Shown: positions 54,290-64,000 of the stretch, piece after piece
How the letters are laid out: every line of letters begins with the position of its first letter
How positions within the stretch are numbered: the stretch's first letter is position 1
Source of the DNA: Zizania palustris
Lineage: Eukaryota > Streptophyta > Magnoliopsida > Poales > Poaceae
Length of the DNA: 64,000 nt
Direction of reading: 5' to 3'
NCBI GenBank assembly: GCA_019279435.1
Contig: JAAALK010000086.1
Span: 1,426,001-1,490,000 of the forward strand
Program-made: the position numbers and the translations under genes
Notes under the pieces: model-generated
The model's input: the letters and a program-made list of their open reading frames with translations, nothing else
Databases searched by the model: none
What the model was told of the DNA's origin: nothing

Positions 54290-55600
54290 TCAGGAGATGG
54301 GCAGGACCACTCGCTTGCCGCGGTCTTGCGGGTCTTCCTGCTTTGGTGGTGGCATAATATTGGCCACCAGTAGCCGCATGGGGGCTTCAAGGGCACCGGC
54401 TCGGGCCACAGTTTGCACAGGCTCCGACCGTGTCGATGATGGGGCTCGATCCGAAGCACCTCGCCCGGTACTTCGCTCAAGGTAGTCGCCCCGAAGGGCC
54501 AACACTGCCTTGCAATCCTTCGTGTCATGGCTCCTATTGTCGCCATGCACGCAACAGAAAAAACTCTGACGCCTGCCAGGCACCCTTTCTTGAGGTTTCG
54601 GCGGCCCGGCCTTGAAATTCTTCGCCTGCTGGAAATTGGCAGGTGCCTTCGGAGCAGAAGGTGCAATGTTTAGCACCTCCGAACAAAAATGCTTCTTTCC
54701 CCGCTTGTGCTCGTTGAAGCGGTTGTCTTGAGGAGGCTGTAGGGGAGCGGAGGCTTCGGGCTCCATCTTGACTTCTCGGAGGGTGGGCGATGGTGCTTCA
54801 GCTCGCCGAAGACAGCCTTCCTCCGCCTTGGCGTACTGTTCGAAGTATGCCATCAGCTGCGCCACAGACGTCATCGGCTTCCGATGGAGTTTGCTGAGGA
54901 GGCCGGGGTTTAGCACCCCTTCGCGGGCGGCGTCGACTACCGAAGAGGTAGACAGGCCCTTAATTTGCGATTTGGTGTGGGCGAAGCGCGTGAAGTACTC
55001 CCGGAGTGTTTCTCCCGCCCGCTGTTTCACCTGGAACAAACTTCCTGTGGACATCGGGGCCACGAAGGTGCCTTGGAAGTTGCTCACAAATTTCTTCTTC
55101 AGCTGCTCCCAAGAGCTGATCGACCCTGGCTTCAGGGACCAGAACCATCGAAGCGCCACGCCTTCGAGAGCGAGGGGGAAGCATTTTGCCATAGTGCTTC
55201 GCACCCCCCCGCTTGCTTCTATTGCCAGGGCATATGAGCGGGCGAACTCTCCGGGGTCCGACCCCCCGGAGTACTTGTGCAACTTCGAGGCCTTGAATCT
55301 GGGGTCGAAAGGCACCCTTTGCAAGTCCGAATGCAACGGAGACTCATCATCGAAAGATGCATTCTCAGCCTCCTCCGGGACTTGAGTAGCTTCTGGTAGA
55401 TTGCGAGCCCCACCGTCTTGAGGCCCTTCTGGAGTTTCGGTGGAGGCTTGAGTGCGGAGGCGATCGGCGGCCTCTTGCCTCCACCTGGCTACTTCCTCCT
55501 GAAGCCTTGCTAGTTGAGTAGCCTCGGTTCCAGGAAGGTCTTCATCTTCGTCGGAGGGCACCTCCGGGTCTCGGGAGCTGACGTAATCAATCTGAAGCAC
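54290..55600 (-). pseudogene. Tat gypsy gag
   Basis: Retrotransposon gag domain: VPFDPRFKASKLHKYSGGSDP, FPLALEGVALRWFWSLKPGSISSWEQL and FVSNFQG, then MTSVAQLMAYFEQYAKAEE and a Cys/His cluster FFCCVHGDNRSHDTKDCK. The N-terminal part is coiled-coil rich (ARLQEEVARWRQEAADRL). It ends at a TGA in the same frame as pol, with a second stop about 55 bp further. The true start codon is probably upstream of 55600 and not resolved. Confidence 0.82.
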
Positions 55601-55905
55601 CGTAGGAGGAGCTCGAGGACCCCTGGGTACTCGACGCCCAGCGGCCTCGGTGGGAATCGCCGGAGCAGTTGAGGGTCCGGCTCCTGCGGTTCGAGGGGAC
55701 CTTCAGAGAGGACCCGAAGTTTGACTCCGCTTCGGAGGCATAGCTAGCCACGAAGAGGTCTTGGAGACGGAGGACTTCGAACGACTCGGGAAGTCGAGTG
55801 AAGCCCTTAACTGAAGGGTGTGCGGAATCCTGAGACTCCGAGGCTCCCTCCGTAAGTGGTCTTCGTAGTGCAGTCAGCAGCAGAGAACAAGCTTCTAGAA
55901 CTGGT

Positions 55906-55925
55906 TCCCCACGGTCGGCGCCAAC
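55906..55925 (-). other. Tat gypsy primer-binding site
   Basis: GTTGGCGCCGACCGTGGGGA directly follows the 5' LTR on the minus strand. The TGGCGCC start is typical of primer sites used by Tat-type elements; the exact tRNA is not assigned. Confidence 0.7.
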
Positions 55926-56422
55926 TGTTGGCGCAAAAGTTACACCAACAGGTTCTCTGAGATCAAGAACGAACAAACAAAGAGTTTGTGCTGTAGGACT
56001 GCCTCGAACCTCCGAGTTGGATAATAGCTCGAGTAGTCCGAATGTGTGTATTGAATAACTTGTTTCGGGCCATCCCCTTTACAGGGTATAGAGGGGGATA
56101 TTTATAGGTAGAAATGTATAAGGAAAAGACCTAATTACCCCTAGATTACAACCGACATAGTGGAAACTATTCGGTGCCAGGAACAAGGTTATAAAAGGTA
56201 AAACACTACAAGGCGGATGGATAAGGCAAACATCTCATCAATCTTGTCCTTCAGCTTCGGGGCCTTTATCTCTCATTCGGAGGGTTCATCGAGGCTTCGC
56301 ATCGCTGCACCCTTCGGCTTGACGCCTCTACCTCCGAACGACGGCTCACCAGCTTCGGAGCCCTTCTTAGCCTTTGAAGTATTAATCTTTAAGTCCTGAA
56401 AATGGAGTAATTTCCCCCAACA
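55926..56422 (-). repeat. Tat gypsy 5' LTR, 497 bp
   Basis: On the minus strand it runs TGTTGGGGGAAATT to TTTGCGCCAACA. Beyond it lies LINE-3 RT sequence. There is no partner LTR in the window. Confidence 0.8.
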
Positions 56423-57764
56423 CCTGTCGTTCACTTATTTGGGCCTCTCTCTGGGCACCCTTGCGCCTAAATTCAGGGATTTTAGCTCCCTCTTGGACAG
56501 AATTGAACGTCGCTTATCTAGCACCAATTTTTGCCTGTCCTTGGCTGGTAAACTCCAGCTGGTTAACTCTGTCTTCTCGACCCTTCCCACCTATGCTATG
56601 TGCACTTTTAAACTACCTGTCAAGGTGATTAATCACGTTGATCGTGCCCGACATCAATGCCTATGGCGAGGATACAATTCATCCTCCTCCTTCCACCCGA
56701 AAGTTGCTTGGAGCAGTGTTTGCAAGCCCAAGCTCAAAGGGGGGCTTGGTGTCATTGACCTTAGAACCCAAAATGTGGCTCTCTTGCTCAAGCATGCCCA
56801 AAAATTCTTCTCGTCGGCTGACACCCCTTGGGTCCATCTGGTCTGGAGACACTACCAGAACTGTTCCTTGGCTCCTCACCTTGCCCCTCCGAAAGGTTCT
56901 CACTGGTGGAGAGATATCCTCAAGCTCTCCACCATTTTCAGGGGTATTTCTCGCCCCTCGACTGGCAGTGGTTCCTCCGTCGCCTTCTGGGACGATTGTT
57001 GGCACAATTCACCGCTAAGACTTGCCTTTCCAAGGCTCTTTTCTTTTTCCAAGAGCCCCAACTGCTCTTTCAATCACTTCATGAGACAGGATCACTTGGA
57101 GGACAACTTCTTTCTCCCCCTGTCCCAAGATGCTTTTCTGGAGTTCAATCTCCTCTCGACTATCCTAGGAAACCTTAACCACCTTCAGGTCCCAGATAGT
57201 TGGTCTTTCATTTGGGGGTCTCCTACTTATTCCTCCAGTCGATTCTACAAACATCAGTTCAAAGCACTTCCAACACATACTGTCTTCTCTTGGCTTTGGA
57301 AAGCCAAGAGCTCTAACAAGATTAAAGTATTCTTCTGGCTGCTCCTCAAGAACAAAATTCACTCCAAGGTGATTTTACGGCAGAAGCATATTCTACCTCC
57401 GCAACAAGACTTGAGTCGTTGCCTTTGCAACACTGGAGTGGATGAATCCTCAGCTCACTTGTTTTTTGAGTGTCTCTTCAGCGTCCAGTGCTGGAGCTTC
57501 CTCCGCATCAACTGGACTGACCTTGACACCATTGAAGACAAGTTGCTTCTGGCCAAGCGGACATTTCGCAAAGATTTCTTCATGGACATTGTGCTTATTG
57601 CGTCTTGGTCCATTTGGCTATTTAGAAATCAATGTATTTTTCACAATTTTGTGCCGGATTTCTCGGCTTGGATGAATATTTTTTTTGTAACTTTCTCTCT
57701 TCAATCTTTGCGTTTCTCGCCCTCACTCCGGATTTCTACCCGCTGCTGGCTGGAATCCTTGTAA
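56423..57764 (+). pseudogene. LINE-3 ORF2, RT end and C-terminal zinc region
   Basis: Open 441-codon stretch that starts mid-RT (LSLGTLAPKFRDF parallels LPLGALKPKASDF in LINE-1) and continues through SLAGKLQLVNSV, RARHQCLWRG, KPKLKGGLGVIDL, HWWRDILKL and the zinc region (FFWLLLKNKIHSKVIL, HLFFECLFSVQCW) to SIWLFRNQCIFHN. Although cut at its start by the gypsy, the remaining frame has no stop until 57762, better kept than LINE-1's own C-terminus. Confidence 0.83.
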
Positions 57765-57860
57765 CTCCCACGCTCTCTTGCTTGTTTTGGGGCTCGTCCC
57801 CTTGTTTCGTTTTAATATAATTTTAGTAGGAGCCTCTCCGGCTAACCTCAAAAAAAATAT
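57765..57860 (+). other. LINE-3 3' end
   Basis: Short 3' UTR, TAGTAGGAGCCTCTCCGGC and poly-A, followed by the right TTAAAATT copy. Confidence 0.7.
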
Positions 57861-58421
57861 TTAAAATTATGTATAATATTATATTTAAAAGTTAAGTTAA
57901 TAATCTGTTTTTACAAATTTGATCTACCAACCCATTTAAAGCCCAATCTGAGCAGCCCATTTCCTAACCCTAATTTTTCTCAACATCTCCCTTTCTCTCT
58001 CTCACCTCTCATTCCCTCCAGCCGCCGCCACACAATCCCACTCCCCCTTCTCTCTCTCACCTCTCAACACCGTACTCTCCTCTCCCTCCTCTCTTCTCGC
58101 TCAGGCCTCATCTTCCACACCGGCGCTCCAGGCTATGCCGCGCGCCGCTCGTCGCGCTTGGCCGCGCCACGCTTGGCCTGGCCGCACTGCGTCCAGCCTC
58201 ACTGCGCTTCGCCTCGTTGTGCTGCTCGCTTTCTCCCCTCTCCCTTCCGTATGTCGAGCGCCATAGCCATGTCGGGCGCCACGCGACGCCATAGCGGCGC
58301 CACGCGTCTGTGGCGCCCGCCACAGGCCCTCTGGCGATATGGCGGCCCTTGGCGAATGGCAATTTTCCGCCACGGCGACATATCAACGATATGGCGACGC
58401 CATAACAACTATGGGTGTAGC

Positions 58422-59900
58422 GCAGGTAGGAACACGACCAGCACCACCCCGCCGCCCCCCACCACCACCACCACCGGTGGATCTGATGGGAGGAGCACCG
58501 AGAAGAGAAGGGGTCGGCGTCGACGGTGGGAGGAAGGTGGTCCTGCTGGAGACAGAGGCGGCGAGAGCAGTAGCGGTGGCAGGCGTGGAAGCGAGAACCC
58601 GGGTAAGCTCCTCGAAGGCAAGGTCATCTCGGACCTTGTGGAAAGACGAGAACGGCACCGTCCTAGTGATCCATGTCCAGAGGTGGGCGTACGCGTCGCT
58701 GAGGTCGCGGAGGATGTTGAGGACAAGAGTGGTCCACAACAGGCTCTCCAAGGTCTCGAAGCGAGTCCGTCACCCCCTTCATGCGACGGCCGTACTCCGA
58801 GACGGAGAGATCCCCTAGACGAAGGTGCAGAAGGCAACGTCCAACTGGAGAGCACGAGCCTCGCGGTTCCCAAGAAACTACCCCTCGATCGCAATCCAAG
58901 CCTAGCGAGCGGTGCCGCCAAGCTCCCGCACGATGTTCTGTAGCTCGAGGGTGACGAAGCCAAGGATCCAAGATAGCACCACGTTGTCCATGCGCCGCCA
59001 TGTCGACCCTCAGGCGACCACTGGCGTGTCAACGAGGACGTGGTCATCGAAGGCGTAGCACTGGAGCGTGAGGAGCACCAGATCTCGCCAGCGCCCGTAA
59101 GAGGGCGAAGAGGGATCGAGTGTGACCGATACGAGCGACCGGATGTTCTGTACACCGGCCGCCTGGGCGTGGAGCTGCGCGACACCTAGATCTACGACGA
59201 CAACTGGATCACGGTGGTAGGGGCAGGGGGAACAGCAAGGTGGTCAGAGAGAGGACAACCCACGAGGTGGCGTACCAGCCCGTGGTTGTGGCCGGCCAGC
59301 CGGCGACAGCCAAACCAGGGCCAAATTCGGCCATGGGGGTGGCTACCATCGGCGACGGCGCGGCGGGGAAGGAGGAGGAGGCACCCGCAGCGTCAGCGCT
59401 GAGCCCAGCCATCAAGGGCAGCACCAGGAAGGAGGGGGCTCTAGTGGCGGCCAGACCGCCGAAGGGGGAGGAGAGGGCTCTGACGGCGTCGTCCAGCCCG
59501 CCTATAGCCGAGCTGAGCGGTGACGCGGCGGGGAAGAGGGAGGAGGGTGCTCCGGCGGCAGCATATAGGTCGCACGCGGCCGAGCCGAGTGGTGGCGCGG
59601 CGGGGAAGAGGGAGGAGGAGGCCATCGATGCCATGAAGGTGAAGACACCGCCCGCAGTCGAGCCGCCTAGAGCAGATCCAGTCGCACCAACACTAGATCT
59701 AATCACGGCGGCGCGGGATCCGGCCGCAACAGTGACCTGCTGGCCACCCTGGCGACGGGGAGAGAGAGGGGAGAGGAGGAGGGGGAAGGAGGAGTCTGGC
59801 ACCGGCGACGGAGATGGCTCGCCGGCCATGGAGGCAACAGTGGCGGCGGCTGGAGAGAGGAGAGGGGAGAGAGAGGAGAGGGGAGAGGAGAGAGCCCTAG
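58422..59900 (-). pseudogene. Copia F gag
   Basis: Minus-strand copia gag: an Ala/Ser/Pro-rich N-terminus (59209-59829) then NIVRELGGTARQAWIAIEG-like sequence, GDLSVSEYGRRMKGVTDSLRDLGEP and FHKVRDDLAFEELTRVL, the UBN2-type gag. The last two are in different frames. The same motifs in copia C (GDLSITDYCRRYQRMAEDLRD) confirm the identity. It ends where the MITE inserted. Confidence 0.78.
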
Positions 59901-59901
59901 G

Positions 59902-59913
59902 GCTCTGATACCA
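59902..59913 (-). other. Copia F primer-binding site
   Basis: TGGTATCAGAGC on the minus strand, abutting the 5' LTR. Confidence 0.85.
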
Positions 59914-60014
59914 TGAAAGAGATTGTATTCCTCACCCAACCCTGGAAGGGTGGGTGGATAATGATAGTAGCCTACAAGGGCCATACATGGGCCAGATACA
60001 CACACTCTCTAACA
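59914..60014 (-). repeat. Copia F 5' LTR, 101 bp
   Basis: TGAAAGAGATTG to CTCTCTAACA, followed by the right ATGAC duplication. Pairs with 42691-42793. Confidence 0.88.
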
Positions 60015-60019
60015 ATGAC

Positions 60020-60296
60020 TTTAGTACACAAAGCTCACTTGAATCATATTTAGGGTCAAGGTGGAAGGTATTTTAGGTCAAGGCTCACTGCCATGTCCAC
60101 ATGGTTTTGTTAAAAACTCTTCAGCGCCGGAAACAAATGGCACAGTGGACAAGCTTTCGTAGTATTTATTAAATAAGGTATCTTTTAAAGTATCTAGATT
60201 AGCAACATCAATGATACAAGTACTCACTCATTCAACAAATGACCTTCTATTTGTTGCTTACAGAATTACAAAATTGCTGGTGGCACCAAGTATTGG
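60020..60296. other. Likely host-gene flank or intron between copia F and copia E
   Basis: Non-transposon, AT-rich sequence that was adjacent to 42685 before copia F inserted. On the minus strand about 60225-60078 is open (IDVANLDTLKDTLFNKYYES...), ending in TGA. I do not recognise it; a host exon is possible but unsupported. Confidence 0.35.
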
Positions 60297-60540
60297 TGAA
60301 AGTAGATGAGATTTGTATGATTAGCTGATTGATTAATCAAGAGAGAATACATGTACATATATAGGGGAGGAGACTTGAGACTAAAGGAAACCTCCTACAT
60401 CTAAGGGATTCGGCAGGATTAGAAGATAATCCTGCAGGATCCTATCTCCTCCCCTGATCTCTCTAACTGCCATGCAGGGCCAGCCGGCTAAAGCCAGGCG
60501 CAGGGCCATATCCACAGATAACAGAAAACACAATCTAACA
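60297..60540 (-). repeat. Copia E 3' LTR (approximate)
   Basis: On the plus strand from TGAAAGTAGATG to CAATCTAACA, next to the polypurine tract complement CCCCCTGCAG. The left boundary rests only on the TG start, as the partner LTR is outside. Confidence 0.55.
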
Positions 60541-63500
60541 CCCCCTGCAGTCGAAACATCCGTGGAGCGGACATTGAGGCTGAACCGGAAATCACTGAAC
60601 ACGGAGGACGGCAGGCCTTTGGTGAAGACGTCGGCGAACTGAGATGTCGTGGGGACATGCAGGACTCGAACATCACTAAGAGCGACGCGTTCGTGGACAA
60701 AGTGAAGATCAATCTCAATGTGCTTGGTACGTTGATGTTGAACGGGGTTGGAAGACATGTAAACTGCACTGATGTTGTCACAATACACCAGGGTGGTCTT
60801 GCATAGCGGGTTATGCAGTTCAGACAACAGCTGACGGAGCCAGGAGACCTTTGCCACTGCATTAGCCACTGCGCGGTATTCTGCTTCGGCGCTGGAGCGG
60901 GACACCGTGTTCTGCCTCTTGGAGGACCAGGATATGAGATTGTCGCCAAGGAAGACAGCATATCCAGAGGTGGACTTGCGTGTGTCGGGGTAACCAGCCC
61001 AGTCGATGTCAGAGTAAACAACTAGCTCCTGCTGAGATGAAGGGCGCACAAAGAGACCCAAGTGTAAGGTACCTCGGACGTAGCGCAGTATGCGCTTGAG
61101 GGCAGCCAAATGCGGTTCCCGAGGATCATGCATATGTAAACACACCTGCTGGACAGCATAGGCTATATCTGGGCGAGTGAAAGTAAGGTATTGTAGAGCT
61201 CCTGCAAGACTGCGAAAATCTGTAGGGTCTGAGACTGGATCGCCAGCAGACGGTAGCTTGGGGTTCACATCAACAGGAGTAGTGCATGGTTTGCAATCAC
61301 TCATCCCAGCGCGCTCAAGTATCTCAATCATGTACTGCCGCTGGGAAAGAAACAGGCCTGAAGAGGTGTGCTGGACGTGCATGCCAAGAAAATGGTGGAG
61401 CTTGCCAAGGTCTTTTATGGAAAACTCTTGCTGCAAGGCACTGATGGTTTGGCGCAGGAGTGACCCAGAGGAGGCAGTGAGCACAATATCGTCCACATAG
61501 AGAAGGAGGTACACCATGTCTTCTCCTTTGCGGTACACAAAGAGGGAAGTATCTGTTTTAGCCTCCACAAACCCAAGCTGCAGAAGATGAGTGGCAAAAC
61601 GATTGTACCAAGCGCGGGGGGCTTGCTTGAGGCCGTAGAGTGACCGGTTCAGGCGGCATACATAATCAGGATGGGTTGAATCTTCAAATCCAGCAGGCTG
61701 AGAGCAGTGAACGGTTTCAGAGAGAGTCCCATGGAGGAAGGCATTGTTGACATCAAGTTGATGAACAGGCCATCCGCGAGAAAGGGCCAATGAGAGAATT
61801 GTCCGAACTGTTGTAGGTTTGACCACTGGACTAAATGTTTCAGAAAAATCAATTCCTGGCCGCTGAGTGAAACCGCGCAGAACCCATCGTGCTTTGTAGC
61901 GCTCAAGAGAACCATCAGTGTTGAATTTGTGCTTGAATACCCACTTGCCTGTGACAATATTGGAGTGCGGCAGCCGGGGGATGAGGTCCCAGGTGTTGTT
62001 GGCAATGAGGGCAGAGTACTCCTTTTCCATTGCAGCACGCCAATTTGGATCGGCGAGTGCAACACGGTAGCTTCTAGGGATTAGAGACAGAGCCGTTGCC
62101 TCGAATAGTGCTGGGAATCTGAGGCCGCACTTCCCTCTCGTGATCATGTCATGCTGGTTTGAAACAGCGGGAACTGGTACGGCTCCAGCAGGGATGGTGG
62201 GGGCAACAGTGGCTGGGGAGGAAGTTGCTGCCGATGGTGGTGCAGGGGCAGCAGGGCGTCGCCGAGAGTATACTCGGCCGCAGAAGCGGCCTGGAGCAGC
62301 GTCTGTGGTCGCCCGGGCGATGTTGTCGTCCGTTGGTGACAAGTGCTCGGCCAGAGCTGGTGTTGCTGCAGAGGAACGGCCGACCGGTGTCACAGGGCCT
62401 CCTAGAGGCGACAGAGGCAGCAGCTGCACAGGGCTGGCGCAAGGACCGTTCGGTGCCTGCTGCTGAGCCACGGCCGGCGCAGGAGAAGGCGGTACAGAGC
62501 CAGGCAGGATGCCTGGGGTGCCAGCGTGTGTAGTCCCTGGAGAAGAAGAAAAAACAGGTGACATTTCAAAGGGAACTGAAACCGGGTTAGTTAGATCATC
62601 TAAAAAATCAAATGCCCGCACGTGTGGGGGGAGACGAATCCTCAAAAAAGGGAAACGAGGTCTCGTCGAAGACCACATGGCGCGAAATGATGAGCTGGTT
62701 AGAGTATTTGTTAAGGCAGAGATAGCCTTTGTGGTGGGGTGAGTAACCAAGGAAGACACAGAGAGCGGAGCGGGGAGCGAGCTTATGTGGTGCAATGGCG
62801 GTGAGGTTGGGGTAACATTTGCAACCGAAGACACGGAGGTGGTCATAGGATGGAGGTTTTCCGAACAGAGTGAGATGCGGTGTCGAAAAATTGAGTGTTT
62901 TGGTTGGCAGAATGTTGAGAAGGTAGGTTGCCGTACCAAGGGCGGCAACCCAAAAGCTAGGGGGAATGCTGGCATGAATGAGTAGGGAGCGAACGACATA
63001 GTTAATGGATCGGATAATGCGTTCAGCTTTACCATTCTGGGCTGAGGTGTAGGGGCAGGACATACGCAGATGAACACCATTGGAGGAGAAGAATGTGCGG
63101 GCGTTGAGGTTGTCAAACTCGCAGCCATTGTCGCACTGAACTCCTTGGATGGTGGCGCCAAACTGTGTACGGATGAAGGCAAAAAAATTGGTGAGGGTAG
63201 AGAAAGTGTTAGATTTTAGGCGCAAGGGAAACGTCCACAAATAATGAGAGCAATCGTCCAAGATGACCAAGTAGTATTTATGACCAGAGACACTAGTGAC
63301 AGGACATGTCCAAAGATCACAATGAATTAATTGGAAATTATGAGTAGCACGTGAGGACGATGCATGAAAGGGAAGGCGGACGTGGCGGCCTAACTGACAG
63401 GCGTGACACAAAGACGTGTTGTCACTCTTATTACAAGCAATGGCAGAAGACTGGGCTAAATGAGACAAAACTGCAGGACCAGGATGTCCAAGCCGCTGAT

Positions 63501-64000
63501 GCCACAGGGATGTCGTGGATGCATGGAGTGTAGAAGCAGGCAGCCGCAAGGGGTAGAGAGGCCCAGGGCTGTCACATCTGATGATCTGGCGTCGGGTGGG
63601 AAGATCCTTCACAGAGCAGCCAAACGGGTCAAACTCAACAGAGCAATTGTTGTCGGTAGTAAATTGACGAACAGAGATCAAATCCTTAATTAGTGAGGGA
63701 GAAACCAACACATTTTTAAGGGACAGATTATGAGGCAAAGATGTATGGCCGGTGGAAGTGACAGGAATAAGATTGCCATTACCGACAACAATGTGAGAAG
63801 GAAGAGACCGGGAGGAGGTTCTGTGAGAGATTGTACCCGCATCGGAGGTCATGTGGCTGGTGGCACCAGTGTCGAAGTGCCACTCCTGCTGCGAGGGAGG
63901 CTGTAGGGCGACGGTCTGGAAATTTGCAGCAAGAGTTTGCTGATCCCAGACTGGAGTGGATGGAGGTGTGGTGACGTAGCCTGGAGGCGGCCCATACGCA
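60541..64000 (-). pseudogene. Copia E pol (protease to RNase H), one frameshift
   Basis: Protease end (HFDTGATSHMTSDAG region at the right edge), GAG-pre-integrase LWHQRLGHPGPAVL, integrase (LIHCDLWTCP, VQCDNGCEFDN, SAQNGKAERI: D-D-E all present), HLRVFGCKCYPN, then a shift near 62630 in a G-run into AFDFLDDLTNP. The Pro/Ala linker is followed by RT (KWVFKHKFN, LDVNNAFLHG, YVDDIVLTA: catalytic YVDD) and RNase H (VVYSDIDWAGYPDT, SAEAEYRAVAN). All catalytic motifs look intact. The single shift could be a real mutation or a homopolymer error in the sequence. Confidence 0.85.

Larger units (their letters stand above)
47010..56422 (-). mobile_element. Tat-lineage Ty3/gypsy with antisense gene; 3' LTR missing
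   Basis: Gypsy element on the minus strand: 5' LTR (55926-56422), primer site, gag (54290-55600), pol (50398-54199), tandem-repeat region (49464-50215) and, in the opposite direction, a spliced ORF (47075-49245). A long region between pol and the 3' LTR with tandem repeats and an antisense ORF is known for Tat-group elements such as Grande and RIRE2. No 3' LTR is present near 47.0 kb: the element is cut at the LINE-3 ORF1 junction, so a deletion removed the LTR and part of the LINE. The RNase H region of pol precedes an extra RNase H-like domain, also typical of Tat. Confidence 0.85.
46623..57860 (+). mobile_element. LINE-3: 5'-truncated LINE split by a Tat gypsy
   Basis: TTAAAATT at 46615-46622 and 57861-57868 brackets the element, though the repeat is short and AT-rich. 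It starts inside ORF1 just before MANFPANPLPFVPFGG, so it is 5'-truncated as often happens in target-primed reverse transcription. It ends TAGTAGGAGCCTCTCCGGC plus poly-A. The part between 47009 and 56423 is the Tat-lineage gypsy; the LINE sequence from the end of ORF1 through most of RT is missing. Confidence 0.75.
46355..58413. mobile_element. hAT-like MITE copy 2, interrupted by LINE-3
   Basis: Perfect 16-bp terminal inverted repeats CATAGTTGTTATGGCG (46355-46370 and, inverted, 58398-58413) with an 8-bp target duplication. Inner ends are rich in GGCGATATGGCG and GGCGTCGCC motifs. The element's own sequence is only 46355-46622 and about 57869-58413 (roughly 0.8 kb); the rest is LINE-3. Same type as the MITE at 21219-22116, but with better preserved ends. 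Confidence 0.85.
42691..60014 (-). mobile_element. Copia F: short-LTR copia split by a three-layer nest
   Basis: Outer layer of the nest. 3' LTR 42691-42793 and 5' LTR 59914-60014 share the sequence TGAAAGAGATTG...CTCTAACA and are flanked by ATGAC. The pol region runs 42794-46346 and the gag region 58422-59900; the gap is the MITE at 46355-58413. The two LTRs differ at about three bases plus a 2-bp CA-repeat indel. All coding frames are broken. Confidence 0.9.
60297..64000 (-). mobile_element. Copia E, truncated by window end
   Basis: Minus-strand Ty1/copia with its 3' LTR at about 60297-60540 and pol to the window end; gag and 5' LTR lie outside. The coding region is well preserved, with one frame change I can see. 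Protein similarity groups it with copia C and copia F, but its LTR is longer (about 244 bp). Confidence 0.82.

Noticed and set aside
58158..58943. Plus-strand 261-codon open frame
   Set aside because: It runs from MITE end repeats into the antisense of copia F gag across the GGTGTAGC junction, so it is a chance fusion of low-complexity sequence.
59240..59908. Plus-strand Ala/Glu-rich open frame of 222 codons
   Set aside because: It is antisense to the Ala/Ser-rich N-terminus of copia F gag and shows only composition bias.

Overview
The window looks like a transposon-rich stretch of a grass nuclear genome (Poaceae, species not determinable from this sequence). The reasons are Ty1/copia and Ty3/gypsy elements with initiator-Met tRNA primer sites, L1-type plant LINEs, hAT elements with 8-bp target duplications, GC-rich coding sequence and plant-type introns. 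I see no bacterial genes, tRNA or rRNA genes, or CRISPR array. Nearly all of the 64 kb is transposable elements nested in and around one host gene.

Host gene, minus strand. It encodes a CCCH zinc finger plus two-RRM RNA-binding protein (plant C3H41-like, related to animal RBM26/RBM27). Exons lie at 42474-41599, 41066-39912, 39772-39452 and 20646-20125. From the ATG at 42390 they join in phase 0 to an open frame of 929 codons. The last intron is 18,805 bp, splits the second RRM and is about 94% transposons. A further transposon nest (42691-60014) and another copia element (60297 to the window end) lie 5' of the last exon I can recognise.

Layout. (1) 1-19768: a minus-strand copia (copia D) runs off the left edge. 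Its leader was hit by LINE-1 (1718-19636), whose ORF1 was hit by an intact copia (copia A, 2042-7719) and whose ORF2 was hit by a nearly intact Reina-like gypsy (12200-17334). (2) 19769-20124: 3' flank of the host gene. (3) 20647-39451: giant intron holding a hAT-like MITE (21219-22116), copia B (22149-27842, a near-identical inverted copy of copia A) and LINE-2 (28035-39079), itself interrupted by a hAT transposase gene and a decayed copia (copia C). (4) 42691-60014: four-layer nest, with copia F holding a hAT-like MITE (46355-58413), which holds LINE-3 (46623-57860), which holds a Tat-lineage gypsy (about 47010-56422). The gypsy carries 115-bp tandem repeats and an antisense three-exon gene. 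(5) 60297-64000: copia E, truncated by the window edge.

Target-site duplications read directly from the sequence fix most boundaries: ATTGT for the Reina-like gypsy, TAGTG for copia B, ATGAC for copia F, GGTGTAGC and GTTGTTAA for the two MITEs, and 9-15 bp repeats for LINE-1 and LINE-2. Together they order most of the insertions. No new kind of defence or metabolic system is evident. The most unusual items are the antisense spliced gene inside the Tat gypsy, the host gene that keeps its reading frame across a transposon-filled intron, the in-frame stop in its first visible exon, and the 5.7-kb inverted pair of apparently young copia elements.
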